Notes under the pieces: generated by a model
Databases searched by the model: none
What the model saw: the letters and a program-made list of their open reading frames with translations, nothing else
What the model was told of the DNA's origin: nothing
Program-made: the position numbers and the translations under genes
Shown here: piece by piece, positions 32,101 through 40,848 of the stretch
Layout of the letters: each line of letters opens with the position of its first letter
How positions within the stretch are numbered: the first letter of the stretch is position 1
Assembly (NCBI GenBank): GCA_016490735.1
Contig: JAEMWC010000351.1
Span: forward strand, 221,001-285,000
DNA from: Pachyseris speciosa
Lineage: Eukaryota; Cnidaria; Anthozoa; Scleractinia; Pachyseridae
Length of the DNA: 64,000 nt
Direction: 5' to 3'

Positions 32101-35100
32101 TCTTTCATCCCGGGCAGACTCCTGGACAGCATCAGGCATCAAGCAGCAAACTGTAGTGTACGCAAACTCAAGTGAGCGAACCACAGCAGCAACCACAATC
32201 TCACACTAAATGTTGGGAATCTACAGAAATCAGGATTCTCATCGCTGCATTCAAAGACAGCTTTGAAGATCTACAGAAGATGAAGAATCCCTGTGGAAAA
32301 AAAGCTATCTGGGAAACGACTCATCAAGACTACCTGGACGCGTGTGCTGAGGCAAAGATTAAAAAACAAAAAGAAATTAGCACAAGCAAAAGAGAAATGG
32401 AGGTGGCTATTTGACAAATACAAATCAGTTTGCGACAAAAAAAAAACCGGGAGAGGAAGAGAAAGTTTTGAAATTTTTGAAGCGACCGACAAGTTCATGG
32501 CCAGTGTTCTGATAAGGTGAATCCCAGATTTGTAAAAGAAACCTGTGTTACTGTTAACGACGCAAGTGATTTGCCTGGCGAGACGTCCATCAACAGCAAT
32601 GCAAATCAGCAAGATGAATCAAAAATTGTTGGAGATGGGAAAAGAGCTGGCGATACCACGAACAGCTGCTCTCCAAAGAAACAGAAAAAGAAGAAAAGCA
32701 GAGATGGAGACAATGATGACATGAAAAGTGTATTGCTAGGAATGCTTCAGGCTCAACAAGCGGCTATCGAAAAATCAGAAGCAAACTACAAGCAGATCAT
32801 GGAAACCAAGATTAATTTACAAACAAGTGCGAAAAAAAGACATCAAGAATTTATTACCTCTGTTCTGGGAAATTGGGGGACATTTTCAAAATGAGCTCAA
32901 AATATGCACTTGTTGGGTTCATGTGAGTTTTTTGATGGACATTTGTCTGTAATTTTTATGAACTCTTAGGTTTACGTAAGCTTATCAGATCGCTCAAATG
33001 AAATGATTGCCCGTCAGTTATGAACGAACAGCTTTTCACATACATCAAGGGACGTTGTGCTTTTAAAAATCTATTGAGTGCTGGCTCAGTGAAATTCATG
33101 TTGAGTTGAAGTTTAATGCATGTATAACATTCAGCAGAAAATGTAACTTTCCATTGGCTTTTATGATAATGAGATAAAAAGTAAACGTTTTACAAAGCGC
33201 TGTTGTTTTTACAGGGAGCCAGATAATTGACAATAACCTGGCGAACTTCGTTTGTTTGTGCGTGTAAGACATCGTAGTCTTGTTCTTCATCATCAGGATC
33301 GTCCCCACAGTCATGACAGATAGATAGATAGATAGATAGATATAACTTTATTTAATGAGGGTAAAGACATTGATTACTGGTCAGCCAGTAGTTTTCATAA
33401 TGGCCCTCCCACAATTAAAGTAATAAAACATATCGATTAATTAATTAACTACCTATAGAGGATCGAAATTAACGCCCAACAAGATGCATAGGTTATGTAA
33501 CACACAGCATGCTATAATTGTGTCGGGAATTCTATTTGAATCCTCATCGATACGTTTCTCTAGTACTCGCCATCTTCCTTTAGTTGATCTAAATGCAGCT
33601 CTTTGCTAAAATTTTGCCGGGCTCGGGTCAGTGCTCCATTGTCTCTCAAAGGACGCAGAAGCCTTGACTTGGAGGAGTATGCAGAATCACCAACAATCAG
33701 TGGGCGAATAACTGTATCATTTAGATTTAGAGTAGGCTCTCTTAAAATATCTCCATCTTCAGCTGCCCTAAATAGATTACTCATCCTTAAAACTCTTGAG
33801 TCATGCATGCTCTCTGGATAACTTGTTGATGCGGCGAGGTAAAGTCCCGACAAATCAACTATCCCTTGGAGAACATAACTATAAAAATGTTTGCGGTTAT
33901 AATAGTCCTCGTGGTTCATTTCTGGAGCCTTGATAGGCACATGGCTACCATCAATTGCGGCAACCACATTTGGAATTTTGCTTTTGTTTGTAAAACCCGT
34001 GATCTTGCTGTGCACTTCCGTCCTGGTGTTTGGAAACTTTATAAATTGGTTTTTCAAGAGGCAGAGTTCTTGAACAAATTCATGGCAAGAGTTAACGACA
34101 AAAGATTTTGAAAGCCCAAACACCAGTCCGCATGAGCGATAGCATTCGCCAGTTGCTAGCCTCCACAGACTGGCAGTCTTTTTTCGACAGGAATAGCATT
34201 TCTCATCCGAGTATCTTGTCGGAGAATAGCAGGACCAATTAGTCTACAAATGAAGGGCTCAGTAGAAGAAGGGCATAAGTGACGATTTTGGTCATTTTGC
34301 TGACGTCCTCCAAATGAGCTGAAGTTTTGCATGTGGCCGTCGATACATTAGAAAAACATTGCCCTATATTCTTTTCGCTTTTTTTACGCTCAGTTTTCGA
34401 GAAAACACGAACCAAAATACGCATTTTATACGTCACTTAGCACAGTCTTCCACCAAGCCCTTCTTATGAAAACTAAGCGCCAAATGCTCGTAATTGGCTT
34501 AAGACAACACGGAACGTCTCTGCTCAATAAGACATAATGTGCTATATGACTTTTTGACTCATAAACAGCACACAAGGTGCCCAGCTAACTTGGAAATATG
34601 CCGGGTCTACTTGTTTTCTTGAATGCAGCACTTACTACAGGTGTTACTACCTGTGTTTTGCTTAATCGTAGCGCTCAACAAGCTTGCTTGGCTCAGAAAC
34701 AGTCCACAACATTCTTGGTTGACTTAAAACAGCACACAGAAGCCTTGGTTAACCTTAAGTCAGCGCGTAAAGAGTTTGTCTGACTTGAAAACAGCATTCA
34801 AGGGGTTAGTGCTAAAGAAGTTAGACTTAACGGCGTTATTTGCATGTTCTGAAATTGAATCGTTAATGTCCTGTCATGCGTCACACAACTTGAAATACAT
34901 TTTGCTGTTTATCTCGCGTGAAAATACTTCTTGCTGACGTTTACCTCGCATGAAAATGCTCTTTGGTGATGTTTACAAGCCTCCGCGGAAGCGAAATAAC
35001 CGAGGTCATCGCAGCAAAGTGATTTATGTGTTGATATTCGCCAGCATGTCTTAACCGGTTTACAAAACACCACACGATAACGAATGCATTTTCGCTTTTG

Positions 35101-38100
35101 GTATTTGCCACACGCGTCAACTTTTCCTTGCATTAAATTCAGGATACTCGTCGTAAACGGACGGACTTTTCATCTTGCCGGTTTCCCTGTCTTCAATGAT
35201 TTCTCCATAATGTTTCTGAAGTGAAAATAATCTATAGTACGCATAGTCCGAGCGGATTTAATCCCGTTATGTCACCCGCGGGAACTTTTCACTGTGACAG
35301 CGCCCTCTGTGGCCGCAATGAATTGTGGGAGAAAACTATGGCCTCCAAGCGCGGACAACTCACATCAAACATCGGAGATTTTCAGCCTAAAGTCACCCCA
35401 AAAACACCTCTCTCACCTCTTCTTTGGATTCTTTCAGAGAAGCTAGTGGCTTGCGGGTAATTCAAGATATTATGATGTCTTTTTTACCACCAGGCGAGCA
35501 GGCAAACACTCGGGCGTAATGCGATTAAATGGAACTCAGTACCAATCGAGCTGACCTCAACCGCGTAAGTTTCGTATCAGTGAATCGATGTTTTAACCGC
35601 TAAACGTATAGTCTACGTCACACTATCAAACAATAAGTCCCTGCCAATCATTTCATGTCCAGTTTCAGTAATCCAAGCAGGAAAAACTGTGCTAAGTGAC
35701 ACGTAGAATGCGTATTTTGGTCCGCGTTTTCTCGAAAACTGAGCGTAAAAAAAGAGAAAAGAATATAGGGCAATGTTTTTCTAATGTAACGACGGCCACA
35801 TGCAAAACTTCAGCTCATTTGGAGGACGTCAGCAAAATGACCAAAATCATCACTTATGCCCTTCTTCCACTGAGCCCTTCAAATGTAGTGGAAGGTATGT
35901 CTTGATACCCTGAAATTTTCTTTCCACCAGTGATCTAAGGCTCTGTTGTTTAAGCTGAGCTCTTCCAGCCATAGCTGTGGCCTGGGAAATACCCAAGCTC
36001 ATCTCGGCCCTCTAAGAAATTGATCAAACTGCGAGCGGCACCTGAAAATAAATGCTTGCTCCAATGACTGGAGAAATTGGAAATGGAGCCAGCATGTTCT
36101 TAGCCTTCGAAACAGAGCAAACTTGATCATTAAATCTACAGAAAAGCGCTGACACAGACTTGCTACTATGACAGAAAGCAGAGCGACTAACTCTCTGGAG
36201 TTATCCATGGCTTCGTGTTTTCTTTTTACTTCTACTTTTCCATACTTGTTGATTTTTCCCGCGTAAATCTACCTGACACGTCACTCGTTTACTGCGGGAA
36301 TTACTGGAGTGTAACCACTAACACCTTGGTCTACGAAACACCACGGTTATTTCCCGAGGTACTTGTTCCTCGGGAACTCGCTTTTACCATGGTATGTGTA
36401 GCTGCAACTATTGTTATTGACATCACCATCACCATGGTAAAATAATGACGGCCTGCATTGTCCATCATTTTAAATTTAATTAATTATAGATATGCCTGAC
36501 GAGATAACCGTGGATAAATAAAGTATTCTGTTCTGTCTGTTCTGTACTGTAAATGCTGTTCAACCAAACTGTTCCACTTAAAGCTTACAGTAGTGTCTTT
36601 CTCCTTGTTTTCACAGGAACATGTAGAAAATTAATTTAATTAACAGTCACAAGTCTTAAACTAACCCTCTTTTGTGCATGTTTCCACTTATAACAGGGCA
36701 TCTGACAGGATGCGGTGGTGCGGATCTGCATAATTCGCCTACTTCGGCATCCTCCACATCTTCAGGGCATTTTTGTGCATAAAACAAGAAAATTGCTACA
36801 TATAAGGAAGAAAGCAAGTGCTTACCATCCTCAGAAGCAAAAATAGCGAAGAGATTGATCATTTTGAAGAACTGTTTCACCCAAAACAATGACGAAAACA
36901 CGCTTTTCGTTCTTAAACAATTTTTAACCTCCAGGCATTCCATGCGTCTTCTGGTGAGAGGCCTGGATACTAGTTTTGTTTTAATGCTGATTTCTATTGG
37001 AAGGTTAAAAGCATCTGCATTTCAGCGAATAGCAGCAACTGATAAGAAACTGCGTTTGATACTTGTGCGGGAAACTCGAATGCCAGAGAAAGAACACCAG
37101 CAGTTTCGAACGACTTGTTTACAGTGTAGATCTGTTTAGTCTATTTTAATTTAGTATATTTGAGTATGGATAAATTTGTTGTCAGAAAGCCAAAACAGGA
37201 CCCTCATTTAGCTGTCCATAAATCAACAAATGATCGAGCTACGCAATATCCTGGCGTTTTTCACAGAGACAATGGCCTCCTTTTCTGTTCATCTTGTAAT
37301 ATTGTGCTGGATCACTTGAGAAAGTCTGTCCTCGACAAGCACCTTGAATCTACTACTCATAAGAAGAAAGCAAACCAGGCTAAAAAAAACAATTAATGAA
37401 GAAATACCTGTCAACGAATGGCAGAAAAAGGTCAAACATGTCATAAGGAACTAAAATACTTGGTAAGACCTTGACATGTACTTTATACGTTGGGAATAAC
37501 CAAGGGAACAACTTTATTAATTAATTAGAAATTTCCGCATATTCTGGCATTATTTCCGCATAATTGACACTTTCTTCCGCATCATCTGGCCGAAACTTTA
37601 CGCATAATTTTCCATTTTTTTCCGCACCCCATCAGATGGCCTGTTATAAGCGCCAAGCTAGAAGTCTAGAGTTGACTCCAAGTTTAATTTTGACGTTTTT
37701 AAAACAACCCACACCAGTAACATGCATTAAGTTGATATTAACTGACTAGAGGTAGACAAGAAAAGTACCTTCTTAGTTTAGTGAGTGTGATATTGAGGTT
37801 AGGAAACTTTTCTCTGAATTGCTCATTCAAGTCCTTTTTCAGTTCTGAGGGTTTTGCATAAGCTACCATGGATACCTATAGACATAATTAAGACAGACAG
37901 GGAAGAGATAAGATGACAATTTACAGCAATCTCATCATCATCATCATCATCATCACCACAACCACCACCACCACCACCACCATGATCAACATCGTCACCA
38001 TCACCTCCACTCATGTCCAAAATCCATTTCGTGCAGGCGCAGAAGAGAGAGAGAAGCAGAATTTTACAGACGAATGTATGAACTTACAAATCTAAAGCAA

Positions 38101-40008
38101 AAGTTTATGAACTACGACAACAGCTTTCATAAGGTTTCGATGGAATATTGTAGACAAACTATTTACATTAAAAGCTTGGGGATAAACGGTATTCGGGCTT
38201 CCCAAGGGAAAATGAAAACGGAGAATAACATACCTTCAACCGCCATACTTTCCCTTGTAAACCGGCGTAAGTCGAACGAAACGGTTGCGTTACTTTGAGG
38301 TTTTGCAGCTATCACAACACAAATGTTCGACAGGTTTCGATGGATACTTCAAGAACATATGTTCTAAGTTTTATCCACAACGTTCCTTTTCGTGATCCAT
38401 GAATTTCTTTCCTTCCCTTGCGTTTTGAAGTAAGGCATTTAAGCCATTTTCTGCAACCCAGTTGAGCCCTACTTCCATTGCGCGAACATTTAAAGCGCCA
38501 TCAAAACATAACGATCAAGGAAAACTTTCAACTCTTTGTCCGCTATCTTGCTCGATGGTTGGGAATAGACTGGATCTAGCTGTCTTTTAGTAGCCTTATC
38601 TTGATTGGTCAATAATAATCTTTTTTAGTACAATTTTTTAAATTGGTGTTTCATAGAAGTCCCGGGAAATCTGATTTTGTTTTGCGCGAAAAGTGGTTGC
38701 TTTGTTGTTTCATTCATCAGTTTTACTATTAGTCTTATTAAAAATTTTACACTGCTAGTTAGGCCGAGATATCAAGTTAAAAAGATAACTTTCCAAGCAA
38801 ACATCAACAAAACAATTTTAAAACATGTCGTCTCATTGAATTTGCATGGTTGCCTTTGTTTTTATATGCCTTGTTTTATAAGCCGCTCAGAAAGATGAAA
38901 ATAAATGGCCGGGTATTCTGAAGTTGCTCCTTTCCTAATTAAGTCTCAATCTAACCTGAGCCGCCAAGCGACGAAAGCGAGCCGCCAAGCGAGAGAAAAC
39001 AGATGAAACTTTAATAAGCTTATTTATTTGTTTACCTCCGTTCCTTTTCGTTTTGAAATAAGCCGCTCACCCTCATAAACATCCTTTCTCTTTTTCGGCC
39101 GCTAGTTCTTGTAAATATAAGGAAGAAGATCAACGCTTGACGTACTGTTTAATTTTTGTACTCCATACTTTTTCACACAAAACAATCCATAGTCATATAC
39201 AATCGAAGTACAATCGAAGCATGTGGTATGTCGTCTCTAGAGCCTGCGCCTCGGTAAGCGGTGCCGCGTGCAAAAACTGAAATGAATTTCTGGCCATGGT
39301 TACCATGACCATCACCAGCAGCACGCACCACCTTCATCACTTCATGCAATGTGGCAACCACTACAGGGCTGGCATCTGGCATTAGTCAGAGTAAAATCTA
39401 TAAAGTCCCCCTTGGCCGTGAAAGGGTTAGGGAGATGGTTTTAATCCTTTCACCACCAAGGGGCCTGCCTTTGACGAGTAAAATCATCTGGCTTTAGCCA
39501 GAGTAAAATCTATACAGTCCCCATTGACGGCGAAAGGGTTATGGAGATAGTTAGGGAGATAGTTTTTAACTCCGTTTCACCACCAAGGGGTCTCCCTTTG
39601 ATGAGTAAAATCGTCTGGCGTTTGCCAGTGTAAAATCTGTAAGTTCCCCTTGGCAGTGAAGGGGTTAATAAAACACGAATTAGGGAATTAATGAATGGCT
39701 TCAAAGCTTTACAGTACTGTACATCTATCCCTTCTTACACTAAATATAAAGACACTCATTAAACATTAATAAAATTTCTTTGTATTTTCTTTATGAAGTT
39801 ATTAATGAAGTTTTGAAATCATGTTGTCAGACTGCGTAATTCAATTTCCCTTAATTGCCAATTATTGCCTTGTTACCAAACAAACACACACCTACTAAGT
39901 ACGAGGCAAGGTTTAGAACCTTCGTCTGGGAGCCTGATGTCAACTCGGGATCATCCAGTAAATGTGGGTCATATCCACTACGTGAACTAAAACCAGCATC
40001 TGGACTGT
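23020..40008 (-). CDS. CABLES-like gene (CDK5/ABL enzyme-substrate family, cyclin-like), spans the duplication junction
   Basis: Six exons, minus strand, right to left: 39896-40008, 37769-37875, 31087-31123, 28866-28931, 24085-24216, 23020-23157. Phases: 0 at the end of exon one, 2 after 37769, then 0 at each later join; no stop until TAG at 23020-23022. Conserved landmarks: [83 protein letters not shown]. These follow the order of the C-terminal cyclin-box half of CABLES proteins, which link cyclin-dependent kinases to ABL-type tyrosine kinases. The family name is from memory of the motif order, not a search. The 5' exons, expected to be poorly conserved, were not found; they should lie right of 40008. 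Three exons come from copy B, one from the linker and two from copy A. Introns carry Harbinger, hAT, LINE and TIR insertions. Confidence 0.72.
23289..23467. mobile_element. Intronic MITE with CCTGCGTA..TGGYGGTATTGTAG ends, copy A
   Basis: Left CCCTGCGTAGCTGGCGGT and the inverted right ACCACCAGATACGCAGGC both border TATTGTAG / CTACAATA. It has a CG-rich centre. Equivalent at 56520-56698. The target-site duplication is not clear. Confidence 0.6.
24085..24216 (-). CDS. CABLES-like penultimate exon (copy A)
   Basis: 132 bases, phase 0 at both ends. The acceptor is ATATAG before AAACTTG; the donor is GTAAGC. It encodes [19 protein letters not shown], then [21 protein letters not shown] stronger-looking acceptor inside (ATCTTCAAG before GTTCC) would give a shorter exon but does not match the phase of the previous exon. 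Confidence 0.72.
24222..24663. mobile_element. MITE X with nested Y palindrome, plus a second Y copy
   Basis: X ends: TTAGTATAAATCTACCAGCG (24227) and inverted CGCTAGTAGATTTGTACTAA (24544-24563). Inside is Y: AACAATTAGATTATGAGCTC ... with CTGATGAGGGCGCAGCCC at its centre. A second, shortened Y follows at 24588-24660. Located in a CABLES-like intron. Equivalent at 57471-58040. Confidence 0.65.
24664..25059. repeat. Microsatellites and non-coding intron DNA
   Basis: (GAT)n/(AAT)n tracts at 24666-24730, a short GT run at 24888-24902, and (AAC/AAT)n from 25028. Shared with 58045-58490. No exon recognised. Confidence 0.6.
25060..28027 (-). mobile_element. R2-like LINE with restriction-like endonuclease, copy A (5' truncated, decayed)
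   Basis: From the 3' side on plus: (ATT)n tail 25060-25115; endonuclease 25191-25502 ([21 protein letters not shown] followed by [18 protein letters not shown] and [12 protein letters not shown]), the restriction-like nuclease of R2-type elements; zinc knuckle [18 protein letters not shown] and RT thumb in 25629-26546; RT palm 26592-26831 with [11 protein letters not shown], an MDD variant of the usual YADD/FADD; fingers 26702-27096; N-terminal domain 27326-28020. Frameshifts separate the pieces. The 5' end is cut at about 28027, the right edge of the segmental duplication. It lies in an intron of the CABLES-like gene. Confidence 0.85.
28028..28498. repeat. Linker DNA with a GC-rich direct-repeat patch
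   Basis: Unique to the linker between the two duplication copies. At 28190-28312 lie degenerate units like GGCGCTTACTATATTTG, GGGCACTTATTCAAGGGA and GGCGCCTATTCGAGCG, ending AAATACGGTA. These look like the sub-terminal repeats of a DNA transposon, but no partner end is visible. No gene seen. Confidence 0.4.
28499..28820 (-). mobile_element. 3' fragment of an APE-type LINE with (ATCA)n tail
   Basis: The tail (ATCA)n is at 28499-28515. On minus about 28690-28805 reads [18 protein letters not shown], then [14 protein letters not shown], the typical end of CR1/L2-like RT proteins. The family differs from the 16511 fragment. Confidence 0.65.
28866..28931 (-). CDS. CABLES-like exon in the linker
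   Basis: 66 bases, phase 0 both ends. The acceptor is TTTGTCTGTGTCAG; the donor is GTAATAG. It encodes [20 protein letters not shown] then LK. It is present once in the window, between the two duplication copies, so it joins copy B upstream exons to copy A terminal exons. Confidence 0.75.
28932..29200. other. Linker DNA next to the duplication edge
   Basis: AT-rich, ending in a C-rich run (CCCCCACCCCCACCCCC) and TGGATGATAGTTATTCACAA, which resembles the duplicated flank itself. No exon recognised. Confidence 0.4.
29376..30596. repeat. Local tandem duplication inside copy B flank
   Basis: The block starting AATTAGGGGGTGGTAC at 29376 recurs at 30113, with an internal deletion. It is followed both times by CACCTCCTCTCCACAAACGCC and the ATGTATCAAAGTGCTGG region. 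Copy A has one version (1559-2490). No gene seen. Confidence 0.6.
30637..30930. mobile_element. Composite MITE X plus Y, copy B
   Basis: Fuller version of the element at 3275-3500: X with right end CAACTAGTAGATTTATACTAA (30799-30819), then Y ending AATCTAATTCTTAA. Lies in a CABLES-like intron. Confidence 0.6.
31087..31123 (-). CDS. CABLES-like micro-exon (copy B)
   Basis: 37 bases. The acceptor is TTGTTCTTTGTAG and the donor GTAATC. Its first base completes a Ser codon with the AG left by exon 37769-37875; it then encodes [12 protein letters not shown] and ends in phase 0, matching exon 28866-28931. Too short to find by ORF length; supported by phase, splice sites and the decayed twin at 3653-3691. 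Confidence 0.65.
31130..31505. other. Intron DNA, no gene seen
   Basis: Matches 3701-4074. AT-rich, no recognisable element. Confidence 0.4.
31950..32894 (+). pseudogene. Harbinger Myb/SANT-like protein, broken copy B
   Basis: Same protein as 4475-5385 but split over three frames by small deletions: an N-terminal piece around 31944-32156, the SANT part in two frames (32172-32414 with [20 protein letters not shown], and 32293-32520 with [13 protein letters not shown]), and the tail at 32517-32894. The tail runs further than in copy A, adding a helix [15 protein letters not shown]. Confidence 0.65.
33096..34123 (-). pseudogene. Harbinger DDE transposase, broken copy B (catalytic Glu deleted)
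   Basis: The frame at 33560-34123 runs unbroken from [16 protein letters not shown] through [18 protein letters not shown] (first Asp) and [14 protein letters not shown] (second Asp). A deletion then removes the VSEHAFG block with the catalytic Glu. The C-terminal remainder (33096-33314) is in another frame and split by the insertion at 33316. Confidence 0.7.
33316..33455 (-). mobile_element. Short LINE 3' tail insertion with (GATA)n
   Basis: About 140 bases starting with (GATA)n and ending near ACTACCTATA, missing from copy A (site near 5908). A microsatellite plus short unique sequence is the pattern of a heavily 5'-truncated LINE tail. Confidence 0.5.
34252..35880. mobile_element. 1629-bp element with about 194-bp terminal inverted repeats
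   Basis: Ends GAAGGGCTCAGTAG and CACTGAGCCCTTC; arms 34252-34446 and 35687-35880 are inverted copies. AAAT (or CAAATG, depending on where the end is set) is repeated on both sides. Copy A has the exact empty site CTACAAATGTAG near 6739, so it inserted after the duplication. No transposase is visible. The interior has an exon-like segment at 35338-35459. It sits inside the Harbinger copy, itself in a CABLES-like intron. Confidence 0.8.
35338..35459 (+). other. First-exon-like segment inside the long-TIR element
   Basis: ATG at 35338 follows promoter-like DNA (GGCCGCAATGAATTGTGGGA). The frame reads [20 protein letters not shown], then [17 protein letters not shown], and ends at GTAATT, a possible donor. 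The family is unknown. It could be a captured host promoter and first exon, or chance. Confidence 0.3.
35999..36208 (-). pseudogene. Harbinger transposase N-terminal exon
   Basis: Reads [20 protein letters not shown], then [14 protein letters not shown], an Arg-rich helical region in the position expected for the N-terminus of HARBI1-like transposases. It lies upstream (on minus) of the catalytic part. The link is by position inside the element; lost in copy A. Confidence 0.4.
36412..36694. other. Intron DNA, no gene seen
   Basis: AT-rich stretch between the Harbinger right end and the hAT-like left end. It has no copy A counterpart, because the LINE at 6791-9679 replaced it. Confidence 0.4.
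36698..37643 (+). mobile_element. hAT-like element carrying a CGGBP1-like zinc-finger ORF
   Basis: The left end CAGGGCATCTGACAG and right end ATCAGATGGCCTG are inverted, with TTATAA on both sides; an 8-bp duplication is not certain. CAG-type ends and a BED/CGGBP1-like zinc finger both fit hAT. About 950 bp, so no room for a full transposase. Confidence 0.6.
37166..37396 (+). CDS. CGGBP1-like single zinc-finger protein (hAT-derived)
   Basis: A 76-residue ORF from ATG 37166: [59 protein letters not shown]-x2-C and a spaced His pair form the BED-like finger typical of hAT transposase N-termini and of CGGBP1. It ends soon after a lysine-rich tail, much shorter than a transposase. The copy A twin (9685) is truncated and has a 9-base deletion. 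Probably an element remnant or DNA-binding accessory. Confidence 0.6.
   Translation: MDKFVVRKPKQDPHLAVHKSTNDRATQYPGVFHRDNGLLFCSSCNIVLDHLRKSVLDKHLESTTHKKKANQAKKNN
37769..37875 (-). CDS. CABLES-like exon (copy B, intact)
   Basis: 107 bases. The acceptor is TTAATTATGTCTATAG; the donor is GTACTT. It encodes [20 protein letters not shown] then [15 protein letters not shown] plus AG. Its copy A twin has a stop in the middle. The KPS-LKK and FREKFP motifs are hallmarks of the CABLES region just before the cyclin box. Confidence 0.78.
37930..38009. repeat. ATC/CAC microsatellite, copy B
   Basis: Counterpart of 10765-10860. Confidence 0.8.
38010..39293. other. 1.28-kb segment present only in copy B, with exon-like patches
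   Basis: Copy A jumps directly from CATCACCTCAACTG to the sequence matching 39294. On plus, 38034-38130 follows a TTTCGTGCAG acceptor-like site and encodes [20 protein letters not shown] then [12 protein letters not shown], a charged helix. On minus, ATGGCGGTTGAAG followed by GTATGT (about 38235-38247) looks like a small first exon. Neither is recognised. CCGCCAAGCGA is directly repeated near 38961-38989. It may be a piece of the ancestral locus deleted from copy A. Confidence 0.35.
39365..39670. repeat. Hairpin minisatellite, copy B
   Basis: Counterpart of 10921-11210, with the same alternating AACTCCGTTTCACCACC / GTGAAAGGGTTA units. Confidence 0.6.
39896..40008 (-). CDS. CABLES-like exon (copy B), most 5' exon recognised
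   Basis: 113 bases. The acceptor follows a pyrimidine-rich run ending ATTGAAG; the donor is GTAGGTG. It encodes [20 protein letters not shown], then [17 protein letters not shown], ending in phase 0 for exon 37769-37875. The open frame continues upstream but turns hydrophobic where the pyrimidine tract would be, so the exon start is the acceptor. The opposite-strand frame across it is a shadow. Confidence 0.72.
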
Positions 40009-40107
40009 CTTCAATTTTGAAAGATAAAAAGATTGAAGAACACAACATCAACAAAACATTAATGAAAGAAAAAAGAACGCCAGCAAGCAGCGCTACGCTA
40101 AGGTGAC

Positions 40108-40848
40108 TCCAACCAATGTGTATTTTGATCAATTACCGGTAAGCTAAAAAATTAATTATTACGTACTAAACAGTACTTTCCTGTCACACTGTTTGTTCTG
40201 CTCTACATGGTGCTACAATTTTTGAGTCTGTGATGAAATCTGAATATTTCGTTTTCGGAATTTCCAAAGAAGCCTAATGTTTGATTTCCTTTGTTTCAGG
40301 ATTGCAACAATTCATTTCAAGAAAGAAAACATTATCAACCAGAAACAACTTTTAATTAATACTACCGGTACGTTTACTATTAAACAGTTCTTAATTTTGT
40401 AATAATGCAAATAGTTTTTCTGAGGTTTGAGTTTGCAGACAAAATCTTCAAGTATGACCACTGAAATAAAAGCGAAGTACAGAGCAACACTCGGTACATG
40501 TAGTTCTCAGACATTTTTATTCCACGGAACTCACACTAAACAGAGTGCCTCACTCGACTGACACACGAATGACGTCATGACTATTCACCAGACCCCAGGT
40601 CTTTGTCTAGAATTTTAGTGAGAAAGGCTCAACTTTACCTGCATTTTAAAATAAGTTCCTGCTACTTTTAGTAAATTAGTTTCCCCTCAAAATGTTTTTC
40701 AAAACACCAATTTTCATATCGGAGAAAAAAAAACTGGCTTTGAAATTTCGCTTCATGGGCACTTTCAAATAACTAGCAAGAACATGCTGGCTGTGTTTTC
40801 AACATCTGCCTCAGTTCAGATGACCTTGCTATTGGGCAGTGACGTTAA
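40108..40848. other. Intron or 5' flank DNA of the CABLES-like gene, no exon seen
   Basis: Matches 11660-12330. AT-rich. Confidence 0.4.

Larger units (their letters stand above)
31506..36411. mobile_element. PIF/Harbinger DNA transposon, copy B (both ends present, interrupted)
   Basis: The left end near ATTGCGGTTACATTAAGG and the right end GTAGCTGCAACT (about 36400-36411) are inverted. The flanks give no certain 3-bp duplication. After subtracting the 1629-bp TIR element at 34252-35880 it is about 3.3 kb, the usual size. Contents: broken Myb/SANT ORF on plus (31950-32894), broken DDE transposase on minus (33096-34123) and an N-terminal transposase exon (35999-36208). A small LINE tail insertion lies at 33316-33455. 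Confidence 0.75.
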
